From assembly GCA_934511165.1 (NCBI GenBank), contig CAKSWA010000010.1:1-52546 (forward strand): a stretch of DNA of 52,546 nucleotides. Direction: 5' to 3'. The translations under genes and the position numbers were made by a program. The notes beneath the pieces were generated by a model. The model saw only the letters and a list, made by a program, of their open reading frames with translations, searched no databases and was not told the origin of the DNA. This DNA comes from an uncultured Oscillospiraceae bacterium (GTDB lineage Bacteria > Bacillota > Clostridia > Oscillospirales > Oscillospiraceae). Below are positions 35,363-43,739 of this stretch, piece after piece; the stretch's first letter is position 1, and each line of letters opens with the position of its first letter.

Positions 35363-35412
35363 ATCGCCGCGCCTCTGGTCGGGATTTCTCCCGTGCTTAC
35401 GGCGGAGCGATA
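35363..35412 (-). terminator. Riboswitch-controlled terminator before metK
   Basis: On the minus strand an outer stem (ATCGC...GCGAT, with GCC/GGC pairs) encloses an inner GGGA/TCCC hairpin. It is followed by eight T residues, then the AGGAGG site. This is the expression platform of the SAM-I riboswitch. Confidence 0.85.
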
Positions 35413-35416
35413 AAAA

Positions 35417-35513
35417 TCTTATCTTTCGACTTCCGCCGACGGATTTGGCACCTTATGCTCACGCACAGGTTGTCGGGCTTCACAGGGCCGTTCCCTCCAC
35501 CACTCTTGATAAG
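35417..35513 (-). ncRNA. SAM-I riboswitch (S box)
   Basis: Reading the minus strand from 35513, P1 is CTTATC and pairs with GATAAGA at the end. Between are the S-box landmarks GAGTGGTGGAGGGA, GGCCCTGTGAAGCC, CGACAACC and AAGGTGCCAAATCC. The landmarks are in the correct order and spacing. It binds SAM and favours the terminator at 35363-35412. The small deviations from consensus (GTGG for AGGT, TGTGAAGCC for GATGAAACC) lie in positions that vary naturally. Confidence 0.95.
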
Positions 35514-35563
35514 CCGTATTCGGTTTGGCGTTAAAATTCTGCCGGAAACATCCAGCGTCTATT

Positions 35564-35592
35564 GTTCTACCACGTTTTTCGTGCTTTGTCAA
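35564..35592 (-). promoter_or_regulatory. Promoter of the SAM riboswitch-metK transcript
   Basis: On the minus strand TTGACA (35587-35592) and TAGAAC (35564-35569) are 17 bp apart, placing the transcript start about 45 nt upstream of the riboswitch P1 stem. Confidence 0.7.
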
Positions 35593-35595
35593 CGC

Positions 35596-35633
35596 CGCGG
35601 AGCGTACAAAACCATGAATTTTGTTCGCTCCGC
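35596..35633 (-). terminator. Hairpin after the CDF transporter gene
   Basis: GCGGAGCG and CGCTCCGC flank an inner ACAAAA/TTTTGT pairing. It closes the minus-strand operon that ends with the CDF gene and directly precedes the metK promoter. There is no clear T-tail, so its strength is uncertain. Confidence 0.55.
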
Positions 35634-35636
35634 AGG

Positions 35637-36803
35637 TTATGTATAGGATTTATCCACCTGAATGATGCACCGGCAGTCCGGGTGGCGCTCCTCCACGGCG
35701 GCGCGGACGGTTTTGCGCACGTCCTCGTCCGAGAGCTTATACGAAAACGGCACGAGCACATCGAAAACAAGATTCGTCCGGTGCTTGCCCGGCACCATGC
35801 GGAAATCGTGCAGGCTGAGCGCGGGATCGATCTTTCGCAGCAGCTGCACCGTCTCCTCGCGCAGCTCCGCGAGCCGCTCGTTCTTCGTATCGACCGGGTC
35901 CATGTGGATCACGGAGAAGCAGCCGAGCTTGTGGTCCAGCTCGCTCATCGCGCGGTCAATCGCCTCATGGAGTTCATAAATGTTCCCCTCGCCGTCCACC
36001 TCCGCGTGGAGCGACACATGGCAGCGGCCGGGGCCGTAGTCGTGGATGACAAGATCGTGGATGGCGAGAATTTCGGGGTACGAAAGTACGATCTGCCGCA
36101 CCTTTTCGGCAAGCTCTGCGCTCGGCCGCTGGCCGAGGAGCTGTCCGAGCGTTTCCTTCCCGCCCTCGTAACCGGTTTTGAGCAGAAGCCCCGCCACAAC
36201 GATACCGGCGTAGACATCGAGATCCAGCCCGGTAAATTTATAAACGAGCAGGCACACGAGCGTGAGCACCGTGGAGATCGTATCGTTGAGCGCGTCCGCG
36301 CCGGACATCTCCATCGCCGTCGAGCCGATCTTCCGCCCGATCCGCCGGTAGAATACCGACATATAAATTTTCACAAGGATGGAGAGCACGAGCACCGCCA
36401 CCGCCGCCCACGTAAACTCCATCGCCTCCGGGTGTAGCAGCTTGCCGATCGAGCCGCGCAGCGCGTCGATCCCGGCATAGAGGATGAGCCCCGCGACAAT
36501 GAGCCCCATCACATATTCGATCCGCCCGTGGCCGAATGGATGCTCCAGGTCGGGCTTTTTTCCCGACAGGCGGAAGCCGACGAGCGTGAGCGCGCCGCTG
36601 CCGACATCGGAGAGGTTGTTCATCGCGTCCGCCGTGATCGAGACCGACCCGGCGAGCGTTCCGACGACGAATTTGGCCGCGGCCAGCAGGATGTTGAGCG
36701 CGATAGCAACCGCCGAGCACAATGCGCCGTAGGCGGTGCGGACGCGGGGATCGTCCGTATGGCGGCTGTCCTTGATGAACAGCCGCGCGAGAAGCTCGAT
36801 CAA
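35637..36803 (-). CDS. Cation diffusion facilitator (CDF) metal transporter
   Basis: A 388-residue CDF exporter with about six membrane helices and a C-terminal cytoplasmic metal-binding domain. The conserved DAMNNLSDVGSG segment in helix 2 and HPFGHGRIEY are visible. Helix 5 carries SGADALNDT. The replacement of the usual HxxxD pair by NNLSD/DALND suggests manganese or iron rather than zinc, by analogy with MntE-like members. It is the last gene of the minus-strand run from 41342. The C-terminal domain is longer than in minimal CDFs. Confidence 0.88.
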   Translation of the reverse strand: MIELLARLFIKDSRHTDDPRVRTAYGALCSAVAIALNILLAAAKFVVGTLAGSVSITADAMNNLSDVGSGALTLVGFRLSGKKPDLEHPFGHGRIEYVMGLIVAGLILYAGIDALRGSIGKLLHPEAMEFTWAAVAVLVLSILVKIYMSVFYRRIGRKIGSTAMEMSGADALNDTISTVLTLVCLLVYKFTGLDLDVYAGIVVAGLLLKTGYEGGKETLGQLLGQRPSAELAEKVRQIVLSYPEILAIHDLVIHDYGPGRCHVSLHAEVDGEGNIYELHEAIDRAMSELDHKLGCFSVIHMDPVDTKNERLAELREETVQLLRKIDPALSLHDFRMVPGKHRTNLVFDVLVPFSYKLSDEDVRKTVRAAVEERHPDCRCIIQVDKSYT

Positions 36804-36818
36804 AGTGCGCCTCCTCCT

Positions 36819-37937
36819 TTATCCGTTCGCTGCGCCGACGGTCGGGTCAAGGATCCACGAGCCGCCGCCGAACGTCCACGTCATCTGCGGCACGAAGCGG
36901 AGCGTACTGTCGATCTTCTTCTCGGTGAAAAGCGGCGCGTCGTCGCTGTAGGTCTCGGTCTCGATGACGAGCCGGTCATAGACCTTGAGGAAGTTATCCA
37001 TCGACTGGCCGTTATCGGTGCCGGTCGTGAGCACGTCGTGCGGCACGCGTGCGCTCAGATGAACGCCCTTATCCTGCAAGGTTTTGTTGATCGCGTCGCG
37101 CACGGCGATGGAGAAGTTCATGCAGAACGCCTCGCGGTTGAGGTTGGAGGCAATTTCGCGGGTATAGGTGACCTCGGCGAGCGGATGCTCCACGCGGGAG
37201 AGGATGATCTCGTCCACGCCCATCGCCATGAGATCGGTGCAGAGCTCTTCAATATACGTGCGCACGTCGCGGTTCCAGAGATCGACCCAGCCGCCGGATT
37301 CGTCCACATAGGGTGCGCCCGTACGGTCGCGCAGGGCGACATCGGGGTTGGCCGAGGCGAGCAGCGTGTCCACGGCGCAGCAGATCTCCGCCGTGATCGT
37401 CCAGCCCTGCGCCTTGAGCTCGCTCAGATACGCCGTCGGATCCCAGGTGCTGTTTGCGGCGTTGGACGACGCCGTCGCCACGCCGGACATCCATGCGAGC
37501 TTTCCGCTCTCGTCCTTCATCTCCAGCACGAGCCCCTTCACGCCGCTGCGCTCGGCCTCCTTGACCGCCGTATCCAGCCCCGTAGCGTTCACCTTGGAAA
37601 ACGGGACATAGTATCCATTGAGATACTTGAGCCCCGCGCCGCTCGCGAGCGAAACGTTGGTATAGTCCGGCTCGGCGACCTGAATGGTGGCCGAAGCGTC
37701 GCCGGTATAGGGCACGGGGGCAGAAATGCCCTCCACGGTGTAACCCTTCCCATCCTCCTGCAGCATCGGCACGACCATCTCCACGCCGTCGCGGTGGTAG
37801 ACAACGTATTCCGGCAGCAGTGAGAACGCGAGCAGCAGCCCAAGGAGCACGAGCACGAGGATCGTGAGCAGCACCGGAGAGCCGCTGCGCCCCGCGCCGC
37901 GGCGGCCGCGGTATACGCGGTGGCCCTTAACGATCAT
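36819..37937 (-). CDS. DUF4015 putative glycoside hydrolase, membrane-anchored
   Basis: A 372-residue protein with a basic N-terminus, one membrane helix (about 21-42), a short linker and a TIM-barrel-like domain of the DUF4015/GH13-like type. Segments include VKGLVLEMKDESG, WDPTAYLSELKAQGWTITAEI, VDLWNRDVRTYIEELCTDL and VDEIILSRVEHP. Catalytic residues cannot be assigned with certainty. It is probably an extracytoplasmic polysaccharide-active enzyme. It overlaps the end of rpiB by 11 bp and precedes the CDF gene by 15 bp, in an operon that also holds a glycosyltransferase-pyruvyltransferase fusion. Confidence 0.8.
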   Translation of the reverse strand: MIVKGHRVYRGRRGAGRSGSPVLLTILVLVLLGLLLAFSLLPEYVVYHRDGVEMVVPMLQEDGKGYTVEGISAPVPYTGDASATIQVAEPDYTNVSLASGAGLKYLNGYYVPFSKVNATGLDTAVKEAERSGVKGLVLEMKDESGKLAWMSGVATASSNAANSTWDPTAYLSELKAQGWTITAEICCAVDTLLASANPDVALRDRTGAPYVDESGGWVDLWNRDVRTYIEELCTDLMAMGVDEIILSRVEHPLAEVTYTREIASNLNREAFCMNFSIAVRDAINKTLQDKGVHLSARVPHDVLTTGTDNGQSMDNFLKVYDRLVIETETYSDDAPLFTEKKIDSTLRFVPQMTWTFGGGSWILDPTVGAANG

Positions 37938-38370
37938 GGTTTTCGAGCGCGGAGATCATATTCACGCGGTCAGCATGGCGTCCGCCGAGAAACTCCGTCG
38001 TGAGAAAGAGATCGACCATGCGCTTGGCAAGCTCGGGGCCGGTGACACGCCCGCCGAGCGCGCACATGTTCGCGTTGTTGTGCGCGCGGCACATCTCCGC
38101 GCTGAAGCAGTCGGACAGCAGCGCGCAGCGGATGCCGGGGATTTTGTTCGCCGCGAGCGACATGCCGATGCCCGTGCCGCAGACAAGGATGCCCTTTTCG
38201 TACTTCCCTTCCGCAACGCCGCGCGCGGCGCGCTCGGCGTATTCGGGGTAGTTGCAGCTCGCTTCGGAATAGGTGCCGATATCCTCAAACTCGACGCCCT
38301 TTTCCTTCAGGTGCGCCATCAGCTCCTGCTTGAGGGCGTAGCCGCCGTGGTCAGATGCAATAACGATCAT
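37927..38370 (-). CDS. rpiB: Ribose-5-phosphate isomerase B
   Basis: A 147-residue RpiB/LacAB-type isomerase. It has the start IVIASDHGGYALK, the catalytic Cys segment KGILVCGTGIGMSLAANK, and NMCALGGRVTG. It converts ribose 5-phosphate and ribulose 5-phosphate. The operon setting with cell-surface genes is not typical but RpiB genes are often scattered. The ATG at 38370 has an AAGGAGA site. Allose-6-phosphate use by some family members cannot be excluded. Confidence 0.94.
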   Translation of the reverse strand: MIVIASDHGGYALKQELMAHLKEKGVEFEDIGTYSEASCNYPEYAERAARGVAEGKYEKGILVCGTGIGMSLAANKIPGIRCALLSDCFSAEMCRAHNNANMCALGGRVTGPELAKRMVDLFLTTEFLGGRHADRVNMISALENHDR

Positions 38371-38388
38371 GATGTTTATCTCCTTTGT

Positions 38389-39201
38389 TTATTCCAGCGA
38401 TAGAAATGTGGGCTTTCTCTGTTCAAACACCGTGTAGTACCGAAAGCCGATCGTCCGCAGCAGCTTCGCGCCCTCGCGGATGCCGACGGAGGCGTCCTCC
38501 GGCGTGTGGGCGTCGCTGCCGAGCGTGAGGATCTCGCCGCCGAGATCGTAATAGAGCGCGAGCGCCGAGGCATTCGGGTAGCTCGTGTGGCCGGTGCGCA
38601 GGCCGGATACGTTGATCTCAATGCCGCGTCCCTGCGCGATGAGCGCTTCGTATACCGCGGCGAGCTCGTCGCGGTATGCCTCCGCCGTGATCTCGGCGGA
38701 AAAGCCGTCGCGGTGCATATACCGGGAAGTATACCCGATGTGCGCCATGGTGTCAAAGTACGGAAACTCCGTCAGCTCCAGGAGCTCCGCGAGATACTCC
38801 CGGTTGAGCTGCGTGCACTGCGCCTCGGACGTGTACGGATACTCATAGAAATCCGGCTTTCCGCGCAGATTGTGCAGCGAGCCGAGAATAAAGTCCAGCC
38901 CCGGTTCGAGCGCGGCTTCCTTCGCCGCGGCAGGGTCGTGGTTCGCCTCGCCGAGCTCAATGCCGCAGCGGACGGTGATACCCTCCACGGGGTTTGCCCG
39001 CACATCCGCCCATGCCGCGCGCAGGATGTCCTTCCGCGCCTCCCAGCGCAGATCGCCGAGATTGCCGAAGTCCATGTCGATATGGTCGGTGAAGCACACG
39101 GCGCTCATGCCGTGGTCTCGCGCCGCTGCTGCCATTTCGCGCAGCGGCGTGTGCGAATCCGGCGAGCATTGGCAATGAATGTGCTGATCGATATAAATCA
39201 T
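38389..39201 (-). CDS. PHP-family histidinol-phosphatase-like phosphatase
   Basis: A 270-residue PHP domain protein. Metal ligands appear in IDQHIHCQCSPD, CFTDHIDMDF, LGSLHNL, TMAHIGY and LGSDAHTPED, the standard HisJ/HisK order. HisK removes phosphate from histidinol phosphate. No other his biosynthesis gene is near, so a related phosphoester is possible. The start overlaps the GT-CsaB fusion gene by 4 bp. It lies 18 bp before rpiB. Confidence 0.85.
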   Translation of the reverse strand: MIYIDQHIHCQCSPDSHTPLREMAAAARDHGMSAVCFTDHIDMDFGNLGDLRWEARKDILRAAWADVRANPVEGITVRCGIELGEANHDPAAAKEAALEPGLDFILGSLHNLRGKPDFYEYPYTSEAQCTQLNREYLAELLELTEFPYFDTMAHIGYTSRYMHRDGFSAEITAEAYRDELAAVYEALIAQGRGIEINVSGLRTGHTSYPNASALALYYDLGGEILTLGSDAHTPEDASVGIREGAKLLRTIGFRYYTVFEQRKPTFLSLE

Positions 39202-41342
39202 AATTCTTTCTCCTTTTCCGGCGCGCTAAGTGCGCCGGAAAGCGCGGCGCGTCCCGCCGCGAGCCGGTCGTTCCATATGGCTGCGTCCGGCGTTTCCGCC
39301 GCAAGTGCCGTTTCGAGCGCGGCGGCGATATCCCCGCTCTCCGCCGAGACGCGGTACGGCATGCCGCACTCTTCCGCAAACGCTGCGATGCGTCCGTCGC
39401 CGTCGATGCCGAGGGCGGGCGTTCCGGCGAGATACGAGAGCGTGAGCGCGTGCAGCCGCATGGAAACCGTAAACTGTGCCGAGGCAAAAAGCCGCGTGAG
39501 CGCCGCAGTATCTCCCGGCGCGGCGGCGGCTTCCCCGCCGGTCTCCGAGACCAGCGCGCGGCAGAGCGGCAGATCCTGCCGGACGTTCATGGCGACATAG
39601 CGCACCTTCCAGCCCCGCTTTGCACCCAGCGCCGCAGCGGCGCGGGCACATTCCGCCGGGAACGGCGGCGCACCGCGTCCCTGCCGGGGGCATACGAGCA
39701 GGACACTCTCCTTCGGTGCGGCGGATACGGATGTTTCTATCGCCGGGTCCGCACCGGGCACGAGCTCCGGCGTTTTCACGCCGTGAGAGCGTGCTGCGGC
39801 AAGGCTCTCCCTCTCCCGAAAGACGATCGTATCGGCGCATTCGTTCAGCGCCGCGGCGGCTTTCTCCCAGCCGTGTGCCGAGAGCGGACCGAGCCCCACA
39901 CCGTACAGAAGCGTGCGGCAGCCGCTCCGCTTTCCCTTTCGCAGCAGCGCGAGATAATAGGCAAGCGAGCGGCGGGACGTGGCGTCCTGCAAAAGATTTC
40001 CGCCGCCGAAGATAAGCGTGCGGGCATTCTTCATCCGGCGCACGATGGCGGGAAAGTTCAGGAAATACAGACTGTCCGCATCAAACCGGCGCGCGGTTTC
40101 CGCCGAGCGGCGCGAGAGCACCGTGACGGCGCACTCCGGCGCGGCGGCGCGGACATCGCGCAGAAGGTTTTCGAGCATCAGCTCATCGCCGCGGTTGCCG
40201 CCGCCATAGGCTCCGGCAATCACGATCTCCCGCCGGGGTGAGAGGACGGCGCGGCATATCTCTCTTTCGCGCGCCGCCATGGCGGCGAGAGAGAATTCCT
40301 TTGCCGTCCGGTCGTGGAGCGCCGCGCCGAGTTTTTTCCGCAGCGCCGCGTCATGCGAGAGCGTTAAAAGGCCGGCCGCGAGCGCGGCGGTATCGCCGGG
40401 GGGCATGAGAAGGCCGTGAACGCCATCTTCCACGAGCTCCGGCACGCCGCCAACGGCGGTCGCGATGACCGGGACACGGTATTTTGCCGCATCGGTGAGC
40501 GCGTAGGGAAACGTCTCCGAAAGGGACGTGAGAAGGCAGATATCCAGATTCGCGTAAAGCGCGTCCGTATCGCTGAGCCAGCCGGTAAAATGGACGCGAT
40601 CGGAAACGCCGAGCTCTTTTGCGAACGCGCGGAGCGCGTCCTCCTCCGCGCCGGTTCCGGCAAGGATGAGGCGGAGCCGCGGCTCCTCCTTTGCGGCGGC
40701 GGCAAAGCCGCGCAGCATCGTGGAAAGATCTTTTACGGCATCAAACCGCGCGGCCGTCCCGGCGAGAATATCGTCCGGCGCCGCGGCGATGCCGTGCGCG
40801 GCGAGAAAGTCCTCCCGGCTCGTCTCCGGGAACGGCGCGTTCATATCCACGCCGTTATAGATGGAAAAGAGCTTCCCGCGCCGGAACCCGCGGGCGGCAT
40901 ATTTATCGCGCATCGCTTTTGAAACACACACAAGTGCGTCCATGTTCCGAAGCGCCAGAGCGTTGAGCGTACCATAGACAAGGCGGGAGAGCGGGCGGTG
41001 CAGATAGTCGAGCCGGTGATCGCTGTGGATCGTCGAGACGACCGGCACACCGAGAGACCCCCGGAGCAGCGCCGCCGTCAGGTTGGCGCGGCTTCCGTGG
41101 CAGCGGACGAGATTGAACCCTTCGGAGCGGATGAAGCGCTTCGCCTCGCGAAGCTGCGCGAAAAAGCCGCCGGTGAGCGTTTTGCAGGGGATGCCGCGCT
41201 CGCGCGCGCCGTCGGCGAGCACGCCGCCGCCAAGCGTGAGGAGCTGCGCTTCCCCGGTTTTGTTCAGCTCGCCGAGCAGCCGGAGCACATGGGTGCGCGC
41301 GCCGCCGGCGTCACCGCCGCTGATGAGATGTACGGTTTTCAC
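39198..41342 (-). CDS. Glycosyltransferase (GT4)-polysaccharide pyruvyltransferase (CsaB) fusion
   Basis: A 714-residue two-domain protein. Residues 1 to about 365 form a GT-B family 4 glycosyltransferase (LISGGDAGGARTHVLRLL at the start, then the nucleotide-sugar site around GGVPELVEDGVHGLL). From about 370 a CsaB-type pyruvyltransferase follows (IAGAYGGGNRGDELMLE, FGGGNLLQD, VSMRLHAL). Such a protein could build and pyruvylate a wall polymer that anchors surface-layer proteins. The GTG at 41342 has AAAGGAG upstream; the frame runs further but lacks similarity. Both halves look complete. Confidence 0.88.
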   Translation of the reverse strand: MKTVHLISGGDAGGARTHVLRLLGELNKTGEAQLLTLGGGVLADGARERGIPCKTLTGGFFAQLREAKRFIRSEGFNLVRCHGSRANLTAALLRGSLGVPVVSTIHSDHRLDYLHRPLSRLVYGTLNALALRNMDALVCVSKAMRDKYAARGFRRGKLFSIYNGVDMNAPFPETSREDFLAAHGIAAAPDDILAGTAARFDAVKDLSTMLRGFAAAAKEEPRLRLILAGTGAEEDALRAFAKELGVSDRVHFTGWLSDTDALYANLDICLLTSLSETFPYALTDAAKYRVPVIATAVGGVPELVEDGVHGLLMPPGDTAALAAGLLTLSHDAALRKKLGAALHDRTAKEFSLAAMAAREREICRAVLSPRREIVIAGAYGGGNRGDELMLENLLRDVRAAAPECAVTVLSRRSAETARRFDADSLYFLNFPAIVRRMKNARTLIFGGGNLLQDATSRRSLAYYLALLRKGKRSGCRTLLYGVGLGPLSAHGWEKAAAALNECADTIVFRERESLAAARSHGVKTPELVPGADPAIETSVSAAPKESVLLVCPRQGRGAPPFPAECARAAAALGAKRGWKVRYVAMNVRQDLPLCRALVSETGGEAAAAPGDTAALTRLFASAQFTVSMRLHALTLSYLAGTPALGIDGDGRIAAFAEECGMPYRVSAESGDIAAALETALAAETPDAAIWNDRLAAGRAALSGALSAPEKEKEL

Positions 41343-41388
41343 GCTCGGCTCCTTTCGCCCTCCCGGACAAATTCCGCGGCCTGTTGTC

Positions 41389-41458
41389 TTGCCGTGCGGC
41401 AAGGGGATGTGTTATACTAAGGAATAAATATTATAACCCATTTCCGAGGGAGTGGCAA
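41389..41458. promoter_or_regulatory. Face-to-face promoters between GT-CsaB and phosphatase-GNAT genes
   Basis: Plus strand: TTGCCG (41389-41394) and TATACT (41413-41418), spacer 18. Minus strand: TTGCCA (41453-41458) and TATAAT (41430-41435), spacer 17. Each transcript starts between the two -10 boxes and runs across the other promoter, so they should interfere. A small CTTGCCG/CGGCAAG hairpin overlaps the plus -35 box. Confidence 0.6.
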
Positions 41459-41461
41459 TAC

Positions 41462-42595
41462 ATGACCCAAATATTCCTTGTCCGGCACGGCCAGTCGGAG
41501 GGCAACCTTTTCCGCCGCGTGCAGGGGCAGACGGACGTAAACCTTACCGCTGACGGCAAAGCCCAGCTTCCGTATCTCGCGAAGCGCTTTGCCGAAACGC
41601 CGCTCGCCGCCGTCTACACCAGCCCCCTCCGCCGCGCGGAGGAGACCGCCGCCGCCATCGCCGGCGGGCGGGACATCCCCGTTTTTGTAGACAAGCGCCT
41701 CATTGAAATGTGCTTCGGCGCGTGGGAGATGCGTCCCTGGGGTGAAGTGAATCTCGAATCGCCGGAGCTGAAATACGCGTTCCTCCATGACCCCGACCGC
41801 TGGCAGGTACCGGGCAGCGAGGCACACGCCGCGGTGCAAAAGCGCATGCTCGCCGCCATGACGGACATTGCCCGCGCGAACGACGGAAAAACCGTTGCCG
41901 TTGCCAGCCACGGCATGGCGATCCGCGCTTTTTTGGCGCACATTCTCGGCGTGCCGAGCGAGCGCATCTTCGAGGACGTGCCGCTCGTGAACAACACGTC
42001 CGTCACGCTGCTGCGCTTTGAAAACGACACATTCTCCGTCATCTATGTGAACGACACGACGCATCTCCCCGCGCCGCCGTATACGCCGTTCCGGGAAAAC
42101 GGAAAGGCGGGCGGCCCACGCTGCTATGATCTGCGTTACCGCCCGTTCGATCTTGATGCCGGGCAGGAGCGCTACATTGCCTGCTACCGCGACGCCTGGC
42201 GCGGTGCGCACGGCACGACCGAGGGGTTCAACGCCTCCGCCTGCTGGCTGAGCGCCCAGCTCCACAGCGCCGAAGCGCCGGGGTGCATCACCGAGGCGCT
42301 GGCTGAAAACGAATTTGCCGGGGTCCTCACGCTCGACGAGCGCCGGGGGCGTGAGCGCGGCGTCGGCTGGATCGCGTTTTTGTACGTTGTGCCGGAGCTG
42401 CGCGGCCACCATTGCGGCATTCAGCTTGTCGGCACCGCGGCGATGCGCTTCCGACAGCTGGGACGGCGGGCGATGCGTCTCACCGTTGCGCCGGAAAACC
42501 CCGCGCTCGGGTTTTATGAAAAGGCGGGCTTCACGCGCGTCGGCACCGAGGCCGGGGCGCTCGGCGACCTTTGGGTGATGGAATGGACTTTATAA
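41462..42595 (+). CDS. Histidine phosphatase-GNAT acetyltransferase fusion
   Basis: A 377-residue protein with two domains. Residues 1 to about 215 are a histidine phosphatase (phosphoglycerate mutase-like): RHG at 8-10, SPLRRAEET, catalytic Glu82 and His150 in VASHGMAI. Residues about 228-377 are a GNAT acetyltransferase with PELRGHHCGIQLV as the acetyl-CoA loop and the terminal FYEKAGFTRVG. I chose the ATG at 41462 because GAGGGAG lies just before it. The end overlaps the next gene by 13 bp. The joint substrate is unknown. Confidence 0.88.
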   Translation: MTQIFLVRHGQSEGNLFRRVQGQTDVNLTADGKAQLPYLAKRFAETPLAAVYTSPLRRAEETAAAIAGGRDIPVFVDKRLIEMCFGAWEMRPWGEVNLESPELKYAFLHDPDRWQVPGSEAHAAVQKRMLAAMTDIARANDGKTVAVASHGMAIRAFLAHILGVPSERIFEDVPLVNNTSVTLLRFENDTFSVIYVNDTTHLPAPPYTPFRENGKAGGPRCYDLRYRPFDLDAGQERYIACYRDAWRGAHGTTEGFNASACWLSAQLHSAEAPGCITEALAENEFAGVLTLDERRGRERGVGWIAFLYVVPELRGHHCGIQLVGTAAMRFRQLGRRAMRLTVAPENPALGFYEKAGFTRVGTEAGALGDLWVMEWTL

Positions 42596-43725
42596 CGCAT
42601 TTTTACGACAATCCCGCTTACCCTAACAATACCTATACCGTCGCGCACCCGACGTTTGACGATCATTCCCGCGTCATTGCCATATCGGACATCCACGGGA
42701 ATCTCCCGTATTTTCGCGGTCTTGTGGAAAAGCTCCATCTCCGCGCGGACGACTCGCTCGTGCTGCTCGGCGACCTGGTGGAAAAGGGGCCGGAAAGCCT
42801 CGCTACGCTCCGGTACGCCATGGAGCTGCGGAAAAAATGCCGCGTATACCCGGTGCTCGGCAACTGCGATTTCTGGCATCTCTGGGTAGACGGGTGCGAC
42901 ATGGAATGGGATGTGCGGACGCTCGCCCATCTCCTGCGCCAGAAGGCAACGGCGCGCAGCGGCCTCATTCTTGAAATGTGCGCCGAGCTCGGAGAAGAAC
43001 TCACCACGGACACCGATCTCGCCGTGCTCAAGCCGCGGCTGCGCGAGGTGTTCGCGCCGGAATTTGATTATTTCCGGGCCATGCCGTTCGCGCTGGAGAC
43101 CGACAGATATATCTTCGTTCACGGCGGCATTCCCCACGGAGAAACGCTCGAGAGTGCCGGGCCGTGGCGCTGCATGAAGATCAACAGCTTTTACGCCGCC
43201 CGCCCGCACTTCAAAAAGTGGGTCATCACCGGCCACACGCCGGTGTGCCTCTATGGGACGAACACCATCTCCGCCGTGCCGATCGTCGACCCGGCGTGCC
43301 GCGTCGCGAGCATCGACGGCGGGTGCGTCCTCAAGGACGACGGGCAGCTCAACGCGCTCATCCTCCGCCGCGGGAAATTCACGAGCGAATGGTACGATCC
43401 GTTCCCGCTCGGCCGCGCGCTCGACGCGCAGAAAAAAGGCGTGCGCTCGACGTACATCCGCTGGGGCGACAACGCCGTGGAGCCGCTCGAGCTCGGGCGC
43501 GAGTGGTGCCGCATCCGGCACATCCGCACGGGGTACGTCATGGACGTGCCGACCGATTTCCTCTATGAATCCAAAGGTGTGCTGCGCGTGAACGACGTAA
43601 CGGACTACCGCCCCGCCATCGCGCCGGGCGACACGCTCAGCATCGTGCGTGAAACCGACCGCGGATACTGGATCAAGAAAAACGGCGTTTCCGGCTGGTA
43701 TTCCGGGCGCATTGAACGCCTGTAA
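42583..43725 (+). CDS. PPP-type metallophosphatase with extra C-terminal domain
   Basis: A 380-residue calcineurin-like phosphatase. The metal motifs are SDIHGN (about 35-40), GDLVEKGP, GNCD, VHGGIPHG and ITGHTP. This is the order of serine/threonine and Ap4A-type phosphatases. The last 100 residues, after LILRRGKF, are not part of the phosphatase fold and look like a small beta-rich domain, possibly SH3-like, ending WYSGRIERL. The start at 42583 overlaps the previous gene; TTG at 42571 is an alternative. The substrate is not known. Confidence 0.85.
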   Translation: MDFITHFYDNPAYPNNTYTVAHPTFDDHSRVIAISDIHGNLPYFRGLVEKLHLRADDSLVLLGDLVEKGPESLATLRYAMELRKKCRVYPVLGNCDFWHLWVDGCDMEWDVRTLAHLLRQKATARSGLILEMCAELGEELTTDTDLAVLKPRLREVFAPEFDYFRAMPFALETDRYIFVHGGIPHGETLESAGPWRCMKINSFYAARPHFKKWVITGHTPVCLYGTNTISAVPIVDPACRVASIDGGCVLKDDGQLNALILRRGKFTSEWYDPFPLGRALDAQKKGVRSTYIRWGDNAVEPLELGREWCRIRHIRTGYVMDVPTDFLYESKGVLRVNDVTDYRPAIAPGDTLSIVRETDRGYWIKKNGVSGWYSGRIERL

Positions 43726-43739
43726 GAAAGGAGCCTTTT

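Noticed and set aside
35514..35563. A small gene upstream of the SAM riboswitch
   Set aside because: The stretch is leader RNA between the metK promoter and the riboswitch, with no credible frame.
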